Assembly: GCF_021172145.1 (NCBI RefSeq)
Contig: NZ_CP089095.1
Coordinates: 2,170,001 to 2,234,000 of the forward strand
Length of the DNA: 64,000 nt
Direction: 5' to 3'
Origin: Flavobacterium cyclinae
GTDB taxonomy: Bacteria > Bacteroidota > Bacteroidia > Flavobacteriales > Flavobacteriaceae
Under the pieces are notes generated by a model. That model was not told the origin of the DNA and did not search any database. It was given only the letters and a program-made list of their open reading frames with translations. Shown piece after piece: positions 25,253-37,129 of the stretch (position 1 is its first letter; every line of letters starts with the position of its first letter). The position numbers and the translations under genes are program-made.

Positions 25253-28180
25253 TTAGTCTTCTTTCTTAAATTCAGCCATTTTACGACCTTCTTTCTCACC
25301 AATTGCATCAGTCATAACTGGAGTTGCAACAAACAATGAAGAATAAGTACCTACTAAAATACCTACTAAAATTGCAAATACGAATCCTCTAATTGTTTCT
25401 CCACCAAAGATAAAGATAGCAATCAATACCACTAATGTAGTAGCCGAAGTATTAATCGTTCTACTTAAAGTAGTGTTTAACGCTTTATTTACTAATCCTT
25501 TAAAATCAGGAGATGAATTATAATCTAAGTATTCACGTACTCTGTCAAAAACAATTACAGTATCATTCAATGAATAACCAATTACCGTTAAAATTGCAGC
25601 AATAAATGCTTGGTCAATTTCCATGTTGAATGGTAAGAATGAATATGCAAAAGAGAAAATACCTAATACAATAATTACGTCATGAGCAACCGCAGCAACT
25701 GCACCAAAACCAAACTGCCATCTACGGAAACTAATCATTAAGTAAACGAAAACTACAAATAAAGATCCTAATACTGCCCATAATGAGTTTGTTTTAATAT
25801 CTTTTGAAATCGTTCCTGTTACTTTTGCAGAAGATAAAATACCTATTTGCTTTCCTTCATATAAGTTTGCAAATTCTTCGTATTTTAAGTTAGCTGGAAG
25901 ATGTTTCTTTAACCCTTCATATAATTTACGATTAACTTCTTCATCTACTCCTTCTCCTTCTTGATCTACTTTATATTTTGTAGTAATTTTTAACTGATTA
26001 TTACTACCATAAATTTTAGCTTCAGCACTTTCAAAAACCGCTACTAAATCTGCAGTAACTTCTGGAGCAGAAACCGCTTTATCAAAACGAACTTGATAGG
26101 TTCTACCTCCCACGAAATCAACACCTTGATTTAATCCTTTAGTAGCTAAAGAAAAGATACTTAAAGCAACTAAAATTCCTGAAATTGCGTAAGCCATTTT
26201 CTTTTTCCCTAAGAAATCGATATTCAAGTTTTTGAACCAAGTTCTTGTTAATGAAGTTGAGTAAGCTAATTTTTCATTTTTACTTAAACTCCAATCTAAA
26301 AACATTCTTGTAATAAATACCGCTGTTACTACAGAAGTAAAAATACCTATTAATAATGTAGTTGCAAAACCTCTGATAGGTCCTGTTCCAAAAACTAATA
26401 ATATAACAGCTGTAATTGCAGTTGTAACGTTAGCATCTACAATTGAAGACATGGCACCTTTCCAAGTGAAAGCATAATCTGTTGCTTCTTGAACTGATTT
26501 ACCATTATCTAACTCTTCTTTTGCTCTTTCAAAGATAATAACGTTCGCATCAACTGCCATACCTATTGTTAACACAATACCAGCAATACCTGGTAATGTT
26601 AATACAGCACCAAAACTAGCTAATGTTCCAAAAATGAATAAGATATTTACTAATAACGCTAAGTTAGCATAGAAACCTGTTTTACCATAGTAAACAACCA
26701 TCCATAAAAGTACTAGAGAGAACCCGATGATGAATGATAATAAACCATTATCAATAGCTTCCTGACCTAATGATGGCCCTACTACTTCTGACTGAACAAT
26801 TTCAGCAGCAGCTGGTAATTTACCTGCTCTTAAAATATTAGCCAAGTCTTTTGTTTCTTCGATTGTAAAGTTTCCAGAAATTTCTGACTGACCTCCTGTT
26901 ATAGCTCCTTTACTTACTCCTGGCGCAGAATACACAATGTTATCTAAAACAATTGCAATTGCATTTCCTTGTTGAGAAACAGCACCTGTAATTTGTTCCC
27001 ATTTTCTTGCACCATTTCCATTCATTTGCATTGAAACTGCAGGCTTACCTAATTGATCAAAAGTATCTCTTGCATCAACAATTACTCCACCACTTAATGG
27101 CGCCACATTATCTCTTGTTCCTTTTAAAGCATATAACTCAGTAACATCTGGAGTTTTTGCATTTGTTTTTCCCCAAGCAAATTTTACATTAGCTAAATTA
27201 GCTGGTAATAAAGCTTTGATGTCATCTCTTTTGAAAAATGCATTAATAGCTGCAGTATCTTTAGTAGCAAAAGTTCCAACGTATGGAGCACCTTGCATTC
27301 CTGGAGCAATCATTTTTCCTAAGAATGGACTATTTTTAGCAGCTGTTGTATCTGCTTTATCAGTTAATAATGAATCGATACCCGATGTTTTAACTGGAGC
27401 TTCTTTAACAGCAACTTCAGTTTTCTTTAATGCATCTTCTACTGACATTAAATATTGACCTACATCTTCAATTTTATACGTTTCCCAGAACTCTAATTGA
27501 GCTGTACTTTGTAATAATTTTTTAATACGATCAACATCTTTAGCTCCTGGCAACTCAACTAAGATTCTACCAGAATTTCCTAACAATTGAATATTAGGTT
27601 GAGTAACTCCAAATTTATCAATACGCTCTCTTAATACTTTGAAAGCACTTTCTACTGATTCTTGAACTTTTTGTTTGATAATTGGCTCAACTTGTTTGTT
27701 AGTCATATCAAACTTAATAACATCATCTAAGTTTCTGTTTCCAAAAACATCAGCTGCTGCTAAATTTACGTTTGCAGCATTTGCTGCTTGAAAGAAAGCA
27801 TCAATGTAATCTTGATTTCCTTGTTGATTTGTTTTTGCATCAGCAAGCGCTTGGTTGAATGCTTTATTTTTAGAATTATTTGCCAATCCTTTTAAAACAT
27901 CTTTAACCGAAATTTGAAGAATAACGTTTAATCCTCCTTCTAAGTCAAGACCTTTGTTGATTTGTTGTTCTCTTACTTTGTTGTAAGTAAACCCTAAAAC
28001 AGGATACACTTCTTCTTTCCCTATAGAATCTAAATAACGTAATTCCTTAGCTGTATCTCCTTTAGCAAAAGCTTTTGCATCAGAAACTACACTATTCGCT
28101 ACGAAAGTAAAAGAAAGCTGGTAAACACATACCAAAGCAAAGATAATTGCGAAAAATTTAATAAGTCCTCTATTCTGCAT
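25253..28180 (-). CDS. secDF: Fused SecD-SecF protein translocase subunit
   Basis: 975 residues, a natural SecD-SecF fusion as is usual in Bacteroidetes. It uses the proton-motive force to help Sec-dependent export and membrane insertion. The N-terminal half (~1-640) has one membrane helix, a large periplasmic P1 region and then five helices, with the SecD hallmarks GLDLEGGLNVILQI, AVDANVIIFERAKEE and a GAITGGQSEISGNF segment. The second half (~650-975) begins with a helix and GLNQGVDFVGGRTYQVRF, the SecF counterpart, and has SLNDTVIVFDRVRE. It is monocistronic, with its own promoter and terminator. It faces lgt and yidD across an IS insertion. Confidence 0.96.
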   Translation of the reverse strand: MQNRGLIKFFAIIFALVCVYQLSFTFVANSVVSDAKAFAKGDTAKELRYLDSIGKEEVYPVLGFTYNKVREQQINKGLDLEGGLNVILQISVKDVLKGLANNSKNKAFNQALADAKTNQQGNQDYIDAFFQAANAANVNLAAADVFGNRNLDDVIKFDMTNKQVEPIIKQKVQESVESAFKVLRERIDKFGVTQPNIQLLGNSGRILVELPGAKDVDRIKKLLQSTAQLEFWETYKIEDVGQYLMSVEDALKKTEVAVKEAPVKTSGIDSLLTDKADTTAAKNSPFLGKMIAPGMQGAPYVGTFATKDTAAINAFFKRDDIKALLPANLANVKFAWGKTNAKTPDVTELYALKGTRDNVAPLSGGVIVDARDTFDQLGKPAVSMQMNGNGARKWEQITGAVSQQGNAIAIVLDNIVYSAPGVSKGAITGGQSEISGNFTIEETKDLANILRAGKLPAAAEIVQSEVVGPSLGQEAIDNGLLSFIIGFSLVLLWMVVYYGKTGFYANLALLVNILFIFGTLASFGAVLTLPGIAGIVLTIGMAVDANVIIFERAKEELDNGKSVQEATDYAFTWKGAMSSIVDANVTTAITAVILLVFGTGPIRGFATTLLIGIFTSVVTAVFITRMFLDWSLSKNEKLAYSTSLTRTWFKNLNIDFLGKKKMAYAISGILVALSIFSLATKGLNQGVDFVGGRTYQVRFDKAVSAPEVTADLVAVFESAEAKIYGSNNQLKITTKYKVDQEGEGVDEEVNRKLYEGLKKHLPANLKYEEFANLYEGKQIGILSSAKVTGTISKDIKTNSLWAVLGSLFVVFVYLMISFRRWQFGFGAVAAVAHDVIIVLGIFSFAYSFLPFNMEIDQAFIAAILTVIGYSLNDTVIVFDRVREYLDYNSSPDFKGLVNKALNTTLSRTINTSATTLVVLIAIFIFGGETIRGFVFAILVGILVGTYSSLFVATPVMTDAIGEKEGRKMAEFKKED

Positions 28181-28218
28181 TATTCAAAAATTTATTTATT
28201 CTATTTTATAAAAACGGA

Positions 28219-28249
28219 CAAATATATAATTTACAATAGGATTTAGCAA
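28219..28249 (-). promoter_or_regulatory. Promoter of secDF
   Basis: On the minus strand a TTG (28247-28249) is followed after 20 bp by TATATTTG (28219-28226), a good match to the Bacteroidetes -33/-7 pattern. The -7 box is 38 bp upstream of the start codon. Confidence 0.65.
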
Positions 28250-28423
28250 TTTTATTTTCAATTAATCTTTTGTTTTTAGTTATGTTTTCTTAAAAAAAAA
28301 CTTTATCTCCTAAAAATGAATCACTTGTAACAAAATTCAGAATTACTTGTTCCTAAAAAATACTATCAAATTCTTTAAAATTAGACCAATATTCCAAAGC
28401 ACTCTTTTAAAAAAGTCAGTAAA

Positions 28424-28452
28424 ACAAAAAAAGCTGCCAATTACGGCAGCTT
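28424..28452 (-). terminator. Rho-independent terminator of mdh
   Basis: Stem AAGCTGCC/GGCAGCTT with a 6-nt loop, followed on the minus strand by seven T. The rest of the 28250-28423 spacer shows nothing I can name. Confidence 0.85.
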
Positions 28453-28476
28453 ATCAATTTTATGTTTGTTGGTATA

Positions 28477-29409
28477 TTATAATACTGATTTTAAATCTGC
28501 ATTCATATTACGAACTGCATCTGCACTTTTCGCAAACAATGCTTTTTCAGCATCATTTAATTGTACATCAACAATTTTTTCAACACCATTTTTTCCGATA
28601 ATACATGGTACACCCATACAAATATCTTCTTGTCCGTACTCACCTTCTAAGAATACTGAACATGGAATCATACGTTTTTGATCGTTTAAAATGCTATCAA
28701 CTAAATATGCCACAGAAGCTCCTGGAGCATACCAAGCAGAAGTTCCTAATAAACCAGTTAAAGTTGCACCTCCTACCATAGTATCAGCAGCTACTTTATC
28801 TAACTCAGCTTGAGATAAGAAATTAGAAACTGGAACTCCATTGTACGAAGCCAATCTTGTTAATGGAATCATTGTTGTATCACCGTGACCTCCAATTACC
28901 ATACCTTGAACATCATTAGCTGGTTTATCTAATGCTTTTGATAAGTAATATTTAAAACGTGAGCTATCTAAAGCACCACCCATTCCAATTACTCTATTTT
29001 TAGGTAATCCTGTTGCTTTTAATGTTAAATAAGTCATAGTATCCATTGGATTTGACACTACTACAATAATTGCATTTGGAGAATGCGTTAATACGTTATC
29101 AGCTACCGATTTAACGATACCTGCATTAATCCCGATTAACTCTTCGCGAGTCATCCCTGGTTTTCTTGGAATTCCAGATGTAATTACTACTACATCACTT
29201 CCTGCAGTTTTAGAATAATCACCAGTTGTTCCGCTTAATTGTGTGTTGAATACAGTTGTTGTAGCACATTGCATGATATCCATCGCTTTACCTTCGGCAA
29301 AACCTTCTTTGATATCAACTAATACTACTTCGCTTGCAATTCCTCTGTACGAAATAACATCTGCACATGTTGCACCTACGTTACCCGCACCAACTATTGT
29401 TACTTTCAT
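28477..29409 (-). CDS. mdh: Malate dehydrogenase (LDH-like type)
   Basis: 310 residues. The NAD-dependent enzyme interconverts malate and oxaloacetate in the TCA cycle. The Rossmann motif GAGNVGATCA begins at residue 7, VVLVDIKEG ends the second strand with the NAD-selecting aspartate, and the substrate arginine loop reads GIPRKPGMTREEL. The catalytic histidine lies in VIGGHGDTTMIPL and the partner aspartate/arginine region in GGALDSSRFKYYLS. The length and motifs match the LDH-like MDH group of Bacteroidetes. It is the last gene of a likely gyrB - DUF6588-like - mdh transcript, with 29 bp from the previous stop, and it is closed by a terminator. Confidence 0.95.
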   Translation of the reverse strand: MKVTIVGAGNVGATCADVISYRGIASEVVLVDIKEGFAEGKAMDIMQCATTTVFNTQLSGTTGDYSKTAGSDVVVITSGIPRKPGMTREELIGINAGIVKSVADNVLTHSPNAIIVVVSNPMDTMTYLTLKATGLPKNRVIGMGGALDSSRFKYYLSKALDKPANDVQGMVIGGHGDTTMIPLTRLASYNGVPVSNFLSQAELDKVAADTMVGGATLTGLLGTSAWYAPGASVAYLVDSILNDQKRMIPCSVFLEGEYGQEDICMGVPCIIGKNGVEKIVDVQLNDAEKALFAKSADAVRNMNADLKSVL

Positions 29410-29438
29410 TTTGTTGTGTATATTAAATATTTATAAAA

Positions 29439-32460
<3,022 letters not shown>

Positions 32461-32480
32461 TTAAGTTATTAACATTTGTT

Positions 32481-32515
32481 AAAAAAAGAAAGCGTCAGCA
32501 AAAATCTACTGACGC
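32481..32515 (-). terminator. Rho-independent terminator of asnB
   Basis: Stem GCGTCAG/CTGACGC with a 10-nt loop, then TTTCTTTTTTT on the minus strand, 28 bp after the asnB stop. Confidence 0.82.
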
Positions 32516-32543
32516 CATTCTAACAACAAACCTAATAACAATA

Positions 32544-34160
32544 CTAAACCATTTCTTTTTCAATTGCTATTGACACATCGGCTTTAACATGAGCTGCATT
32601 TGCTCTTCCGCTTGGATCTTGATTTTCTTGCCATTTTGGAATCCATTTACGAACCGTTTGTGCAGCACTTTCTTGTGGAAAATGCTTATGAAATATTCTT
32701 CTGTAATAAAACGCCTCTTTTGTTAATGGCGTATTATATGGAAATAATTGTTTTGCTTTTTCAAACTCTTCATCTGTTACTTGACTCGAACAATAATCAA
32801 TTAAAGTGTCTATCCAATTATATCCAACACCATCAGAAAATTGTTCTTTTTGACGCCATAAAATCTCTTCTGGCAAATATGGTTTTTCTGGAGTATCAAA
32901 TGCTTTTCTTAAAATATATTTTTCAATACCGTCATAAGTCTTAGGCATTTTCTCTTCAGGTTGCAATTTAATTGCCAATTCTAAAAATGCTTTATCTAAA
33001 AACGGAACGCGAGCCTCTAGACCGTGCGCCATGGTTGATTTATCGGCACGAAGTAAATCGGCTGTAAATAACTTTTGGACACGCTCGATAGTTTCTTTTT
33101 GGAAATCTAATACCGATGGTGCATTTCGGAAATACAAATAACCTCCAAAAATTTCATCAGCTCCCTCTCCTGACAATACCATTTTAATTCCTTTTTCGGT
33201 AATTGCTTTTGATAAGAAATACATGGGTGTACTCGCACGAATTGACGTAACATCGTAAGTTTCCAAATGCCAAATTAATTTATCTAAAATCTCAATCCCT
33301 TGTTCGACTGTAAAATGAATTTCGTGATGTGTAGTTCCTATGAAATCTGCTACTTTTTTTGCAGCCACTAAATCTGGAGCCGAAGCATCTAATCCAATTG
33401 AAAAGGAATGAAGTTCTTGTCCGCTTTCTTCCAACAATCTTGATGTCATAGAAGCAATTAACGACGAATCTAATCCGCCAGAAAGCAACACCCCAAAAGG
33501 TACATCACACATTAGACGTTTTTCTACAGCTTGCGTTAAAGTTTTATTTAATGCTTGTAAATCTAATTTCTCAACTGCTTTTTCGTGTGCTTCCCATTCT
33601 GGTTTATAATACTTTACAAATCCTGTTTTTTCGGTATAATAATGTCCTGGTGGAAAAGTAGAAAACGTTTTACATTGATCAGAAAGTGCTTTCATTTCTG
33701 AAGCAAAATATAAGCGACCTCTTTCATCAATTCCGTAATACAATGGTTTTACTCCAAGCGGATCACGCGCTACGATATAATCATCTCCATCGATTACAAC
33801 GAAAGCAAAAATTCCGTCTAATTTATCACAAAAATCGTAACCAAATTCTTCATACAAATGCACTATAACTTCAGAATCAGATGTTGTTCTGAACGTATGA
33901 TGTTTTAAAGTGGTTTCTCTTAATATTTTATGATTGTATATTTCGCCATTATGCACCATCCAAGCGGAATTTGTTCCTTGTATCGGTTGTTTTCCTGTAT
34001 GTAAATCTACAATTGATAAACGCTCATGAGCCAAGATATGCCCTTTTTCCATAATATGAATATCACTTTCATCTGGTCCACGATGACTCATTCTTTTAGA
34101 CAATTGTTGCACTAATGTTGCATCTTTTCCTTTTCCTATAATGGCTAATATTCCACACAT
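32544..34160 (-). CDS. asnB: Asparagine synthetase B, glutamine-hydrolysing
   Basis: 538 residues. The N-terminal class II glutaminase begins MCGILAIIGK, leaving Cys2 as the nucleophile after Met removal, and shows SHRGPDESD, HERLSIVDL and HNGEIYNH. The C-terminal synthetase domain has the ATP pyrophosphatase loop LLSGGLDSS (SGGLDS at 227-232), and VLSGEGADEIFGGYLYF. It makes asparagine and glutamate from aspartate, glutamine and ATP in the cytoplasm. The length and C-terminal helix region resemble E. coli AsnB more than the long antibiotic- or polysaccharide-associated variants. It stands alone with its own terminator. The 190 bp upstream are very AT-rich and should hold its promoter, but no box is convincing. 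Confidence 0.95.
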   Translation of the reverse strand: MCGILAIIGKGKDATLVQQLSKRMSHRGPDESDIHIMEKGHILAHERLSIVDLHTGKQPIQGTNSAWMVHNGEIYNHKILRETTLKHHTFRTTSDSEVIVHLYEEFGYDFCDKLDGIFAFVVIDGDDYIVARDPLGVKPLYYGIDERGRLYFASEMKALSDQCKTFSTFPPGHYYTEKTGFVKYYKPEWEAHEKAVEKLDLQALNKTLTQAVEKRLMCDVPFGVLLSGGLDSSLIASMTSRLLEESGQELHSFSIGLDASAPDLVAAKKVADFIGTTHHEIHFTVEQGIEILDKLIWHLETYDVTSIRASTPMYFLSKAITEKGIKMVLSGEGADEIFGGYLYFRNAPSVLDFQKETIERVQKLFTADLLRADKSTMAHGLEARVPFLDKAFLELAIKLQPEEKMPKTYDGIEKYILRKAFDTPEKPYLPEEILWRQKEQFSDGVGYNWIDTLIDYCSSQVTDEEFEKAKQLFPYNTPLTKEAFYYRRIFHKHFPQESAAQTVRKWIPKWQENQDPSGRANAAHVKADVSIAIEKEMV

Positions 34161-34352
34161 AACTTTTTAGTTTAAATATTTAAGAATGTAAAAGTTTTGA
34201 TACTTTTAATTTGATAAAGCAAAATTGAATATATAAGTTTAAATAATAAACCTTATATTTAATTTTAGTTATAATTTTAAACTAAAAATTGATTTTTTAA
34301 TTATATTGTAAATCAGAAAGTCTGTTTTAACTTTGTTTTGATTACAAATCAT

Positions 34353-34375
34353 AAAAAAACCACTCGAGAGAGTGG
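34353..34375 (-). terminator. Rho-independent terminator of the GreA-like gene
   Basis: Stem CCACTC/GAGTGG with a GAGA loop and a seven-T run on the minus strand, about 9 bp after the stop. Confidence 0.78.
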
Positions 34376-34383
34376 CGTTTGTT

Positions 34384-34833
34384 TTATGTGATGGATTTAA
34401 TTTGGAATCGATTTTTGTTGATTTCAACCTCATCTCCGAGGTTTTTTCCAATTAACTGACTTCCCAGTGGCGATTGTGGTGATACGGCAATTATCATTTT
34501 ATTTTCAATTTGGATTTTTGGTAAAGCGGCACTGATATAAAATAGCATTTCATTAGTTTGAACTAAACTTCCAAGAGCAATTTTGGTATGAATAGAATCG
34601 GTATCAATTTTATCAACGATATTCTTTTGACTGATGATTTCTGAAAGTTTTTGATTGAGTTTTTCTTGCTCCAAATGCATCATTGACAATGCAGTTTCGT
34701 GCTTATCGCCAGCCGAACCTTTTGCATCGTTTTGTGAATCTTGAGCCAAATCGGAAATCATGAAACGTAATTCGTTTATTTTCTCCGATAATAGTTTTTG
34801 ATAGTGAGACTTTATTTTTTGTTTGAATGTCAT
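34384..34833 (-). CDS. GreA/GreB-like transcription factor
   Basis: 149 residues. The N-terminal half is a long charged helical stretch (KIKSHYQKLLSEKINELRFMI to MHLEQEKLNQKLSEI), as in the coiled coil of GreA. The C-terminal half (~90-149) carries GSLVQTNEMLFYISAALPKI and AVSPQSPLGSQLIGKNLGDEV, the FKBP-like C-terminal domain of the GreA/GreB/Rnk group (SPLGKALLGKKVGDEV is the usual form). Such proteins bind the RNA polymerase secondary channel. The acidic pair at the tip of the coiled coil that triggers transcript cleavage is not obvious (DSQNDAKGSAGDKHE is a candidate), so a cleavage role is uncertain. It is transcribed after the lipoprotein gene at 34879 or alone. Confidence 0.75.
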   Translation of the reverse strand: MTFKQKIKSHYQKLLSEKINELRFMISDLAQDSQNDAKGSAGDKHETALSMMHLEQEKLNQKLSEIISQKNIVDKIDTDSIHTKIALGSLVQTNEMLFYISAALPKIQIENKMIIAVSPQSPLGSQLIGKNLGDEVEINKNRFQIKSIT

Positions 34834-34878
34834 GGTTTAACCGCTAAGGACGCTAAGAAGGCGCTAAGAACGCAAGGA
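34834..34878. repeat. Short repeated words CGCTAAG in an intergenic gap
   Basis: CCGCTAAGGACGCTAAGAAG followed by GCGCTAAGAACGCAAGG: three near copies of CGCTAAGRA. This belongs to the same style of low-complexity spacer as 35226-35299. Confidence 0.5.
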
Positions 34879-35211
34879 TTATTGTTTTTCTTCTATTCTT
34901 TCCAATTTAATTAACTTACTTTCATTATTTATAAAAGTAATAGTATCCGATGTATAATTTTCTTTTGAAAAAATAAGAGTCATTTCTTTATCACCAAAAG
35001 CAAATCCTGATATTTCATGAAATTGAAAATATCCTTGATTATCGGAAAATCCTAAAGCATCAAACTTATTAATTTCTTTTATCTGAACATTAGCTATTGG
35101 TTTATGAGTTTCAGAATCAACAATTATTCCATCAATAGCTTGAAACCCGTCACAAGAAACAAAAACAAAAAATGAAGCCGACAAAATTATTAATTTAAAG
35201 TATATTTTCAT
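34879..35211 (-). CDS. Lipoprotein with carboxypeptidase-regulatory-like (transthyretin-type) domain
   Basis: 110 residues. The N-terminus (MKIYFKLIILSASFFVFVSC) is a lipoprotein signal with the lipobox cysteine at residue 20. The mature part is one small beta-sandwich of the carboxypeptidase-regulatory-like kind: DGIIVDSETHKPIANVQIKE, then FSDNQGYFQFHEI, then MTLIFSKENYTSDTITF. This fold is common in Bacteroidetes envelope proteins and usually mediates protein contacts; no enzyme activity is expected. It sits between the GreA-like gene and the barrel protein gene, flanked by repeat words on both sides, so it may be a single-gene unit. Its partner is unknown. Confidence 0.78.
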   Translation of the reverse strand: MKIYFKLIILSASFFVFVSCDGFQAIDGIIVDSETHKPIANVQIKEINKFDALGFSDNQGYFQFHEISGFAFGDKEMTLIFSKENYTSDTITFINNESKLIKLERIEEKQ

Positions 35212-35225
35212 TGTTTATGATAGTT

Positions 35226-35299
35226 TACCACAAAGGGCACTAAGTACACAAAAAACCTTAGTGAACCTTGTGTAAACTTTTGTGAGCTTTGTGGTTAAG
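35226..35299. repeat. Imperfect inverted repeat built of CACAAAG/CTTTGTG words
   Basis: The left side starts ACCACAAAGGGCACTAAG and the right side ends GAGCTTTGTGGTTAAG, with AACCTTAGTGAACCTTGTG between them. The ends pair (CCACAAAG with CTTTGTGG) and inner words repeat. It fills the gap between the lipoprotein and barrel genes. Confidence 0.6.
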
Positions 35300-35303
35300 T
35301 ATT

Positions 35304-37058
35304 TTAGAAATCAAACTTATAATTCGCACCTAACAACACTTGAATTCCTTGTACTGGGAAATTTGCCCAACGGTTGTATTGTTGGTTCGCTAAATTGTTT
35401 CCTTTTAAGAAAGCTGTTAATCTTGCGTTGTATTTAAAACCTACATGCGCATTTAAATCAAAATAACTATCTAATGTAACTTCTTGTTGAGAAAAAGTTG
35501 GTGGAAACACTAAAACATCATCTTGTATCGTTACGATATCTTTTCTTTCCCCTACAAAAAATACATTGGCTCCTGCGTACCATTTTTCGGTAATATCAAA
35601 ATCTAAAGTAGCACCAATTTTTAATTGTGGTAAATTCCATGCTTCTGCTTGAGTATCTGTAGAAAAAGTATTAAAAGTTCCATTAATTCCGAAAGTAATA
35701 TTTTTAGAGAAATCGGCTTTTAGTTCGCCAAACATACTTAAAGTGGTAACATTGTCATAGACTACTCCAAAAGAATTTCCGAAAGCATACCCTTCTGTAT
35801 TTCCATTTGCTGGATTGTATTCATTACTTACAAAAAGTGCTTTGTCATCTTGATTTAAATAAGAAGCACGAACATTAAAAGCAACTGAATTTGCTAGTTT
35901 ACCTTTCATTCCAAAATAAATATCATACTTATTATCTGTTGGAGCTACAAATAATGTAGGGGAAACAAAAGTATTTTGATCTACAAAATCAGCATACGAA
36001 TTTTGTTGCAAATCTCCTTCAGCACCAGCATAGGCTACTAATATATCTCCAACAATTTTATAAGACGCTTTTACATTTGGATACACAAATATTTTACCAT
36101 CACTCTCGCCATTAATTTTAGCTGTAGCGTAATAAACTCCAGCTCCAATTTGTACCGACAAATCATCTTGTTGGTATAAAATACTTGGTTTTGTTCCGGC
36201 AATGATTGTGCTGTATTGTAACTCTGAATTTACATCATACATTCTATCAAATGAACCACCAACATAATCCAAAACAAAATCAGCTTTAATTTTTTGATTC
36301 ATTACATCAAAATCGAAATTCGGTTTGATGAAAAAACGATTTTCACCTGAACCTAATCCATCTGAAAAACGTTTAAATTGCATGCTTGCATCATTAAAAA
36401 ATCCGTCTTTCAAGCTCATTTTTCCTCCTATAGCAATCGTATTATACGTTTGTTTAGAATAGATTGAAGCAATTGTTGGGTCATCAAAAAGGATGGCATC
36501 TGTTGGTAAACCATACCAATTATAAATTTGGTTTTTCACACCTAAATCTACGTTCCAACTCATATCACGTTCACGTACACCATAAGTAACATCTAAACTG
36601 GTGTTGTAAAATTTATCATCTAACACTAAATCATTAATTCCTCCTTGTGAAGATAAATGACGTAACATTCCACCAACATAATTACTTCGACTTAAATTTT
36701 GAGTGATGAATAATTCTGCGTTGATTGTAGGATAATTTCCAAATCCTAAGGTAGCGTAATTGTTATACAATTTTTCTTTTTCGGTTTTATCAACACCAGC
36801 TGCTTTTCCTTTTGCAGGTGTGAATGTCGACGCTACTGGAAACGAAAAAATATTGTATTGAATTACTTCTTTTTTCTGATTGTCTTCATCATCTAAAAGA
36901 GGGGTTTCTTTTACTTTGAAAGCATCTGAGATTGTTGGTGTATATGGTTTTACAATATTAACCACTTCTGAACCAATGTTTTCATCCTTTACTTGAGAAA
37001 ATGAAATTTGAATTCCGAATACAACTAAAACTAAGGCGATTATATTTAATTTCTTCAT
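35304..37058 (-). CDS. Outer-membrane beta-barrel (TonB-dependent-receptor-like, no plug seen)
   Basis: 584 residues from the ATG at 37058, which opens a signal peptide (MKKLNIIALVLVVFGIQISFSQ); the longer in-frame start at 37127 reads through a palindrome and is rejected. The mature protein has a short N-terminal segment (VKPYTPTISDAFKVKETP) and then a series of amphipathic strands (LGFGNYPTINAELFITQNL, AGVYYATAKINGESDGKI), ending in aromatic F (LLGANYKFDF) as outer-membrane barrels do. The C-terminal part (DLNAHVGFKYNARLTAFLKG and NNLANQQYNRWANFPVQG) resembles TonB-dependent receptors, but at this length no plug domain or TonB box is evident. It lies 71 bp downstream of the large TPR gene, so the pair likely forms one operon. 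Confidence 0.75.
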   Translation of the reverse strand: MKKLNIIALVLVVFGIQISFSQVKDENIGSEVVNIVKPYTPTISDAFKVKETPLLDDEDNQKKEVIQYNIFSFPVASTFTPAKGKAAGVDKTEKEKLYNNYATLGFGNYPTINAELFITQNLSRSNYVGGMLRHLSSQGGINDLVLDDKFYNTSLDVTYGVRERDMSWNVDLGVKNQIYNWYGLPTDAILFDDPTIASIYSKQTYNTIAIGGKMSLKDGFFNDASMQFKRFSDGLGSGENRFFIKPNFDFDVMNQKIKADFVLDYVGGSFDRMYDVNSELQYSTIIAGTKPSILYQQDDLSVQIGAGVYYATAKINGESDGKIFVYPNVKASYKIVGDILVAYAGAEGDLQQNSYADFVDQNTFVSPTLFVAPTDNKYDIYFGMKGKLANSVAFNVRASYLNQDDKALFVSNEYNPANGNTEGYAFGNSFGVVYDNVTTLSMFGELKADFSKNITFGINGTFNTFSTDTQAEAWNLPQLKIGATLDFDITEKWYAGANVFFVGERKDIVTIQDDVLVFPPTFSQQEVTLDSYFDLNAHVGFKYNARLTAFLKGNNLANQQYNRWANFPVQGIQVLLGANYKFDF

Positions 37059-37089
37059 GTTCTTTATTTTAAACGAGATTTTGAAACAA

Positions 37090-37105
37090 TCCCGAAACTT
37101 CGGGA
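37090..37105. repeat. Dispersed palindrome TCCCGAAACTTCGGGA
   Basis: Same 16-bp palindrome family as 22365, 22421 and 22597, here between the TPR and barrel genes of one operon. It could form a hairpin in the transcript that tunes the two genes' expression. Confidence 0.6.
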
Positions 37106-37129
37106 CAGTTTGACAATGAAATAACATTA

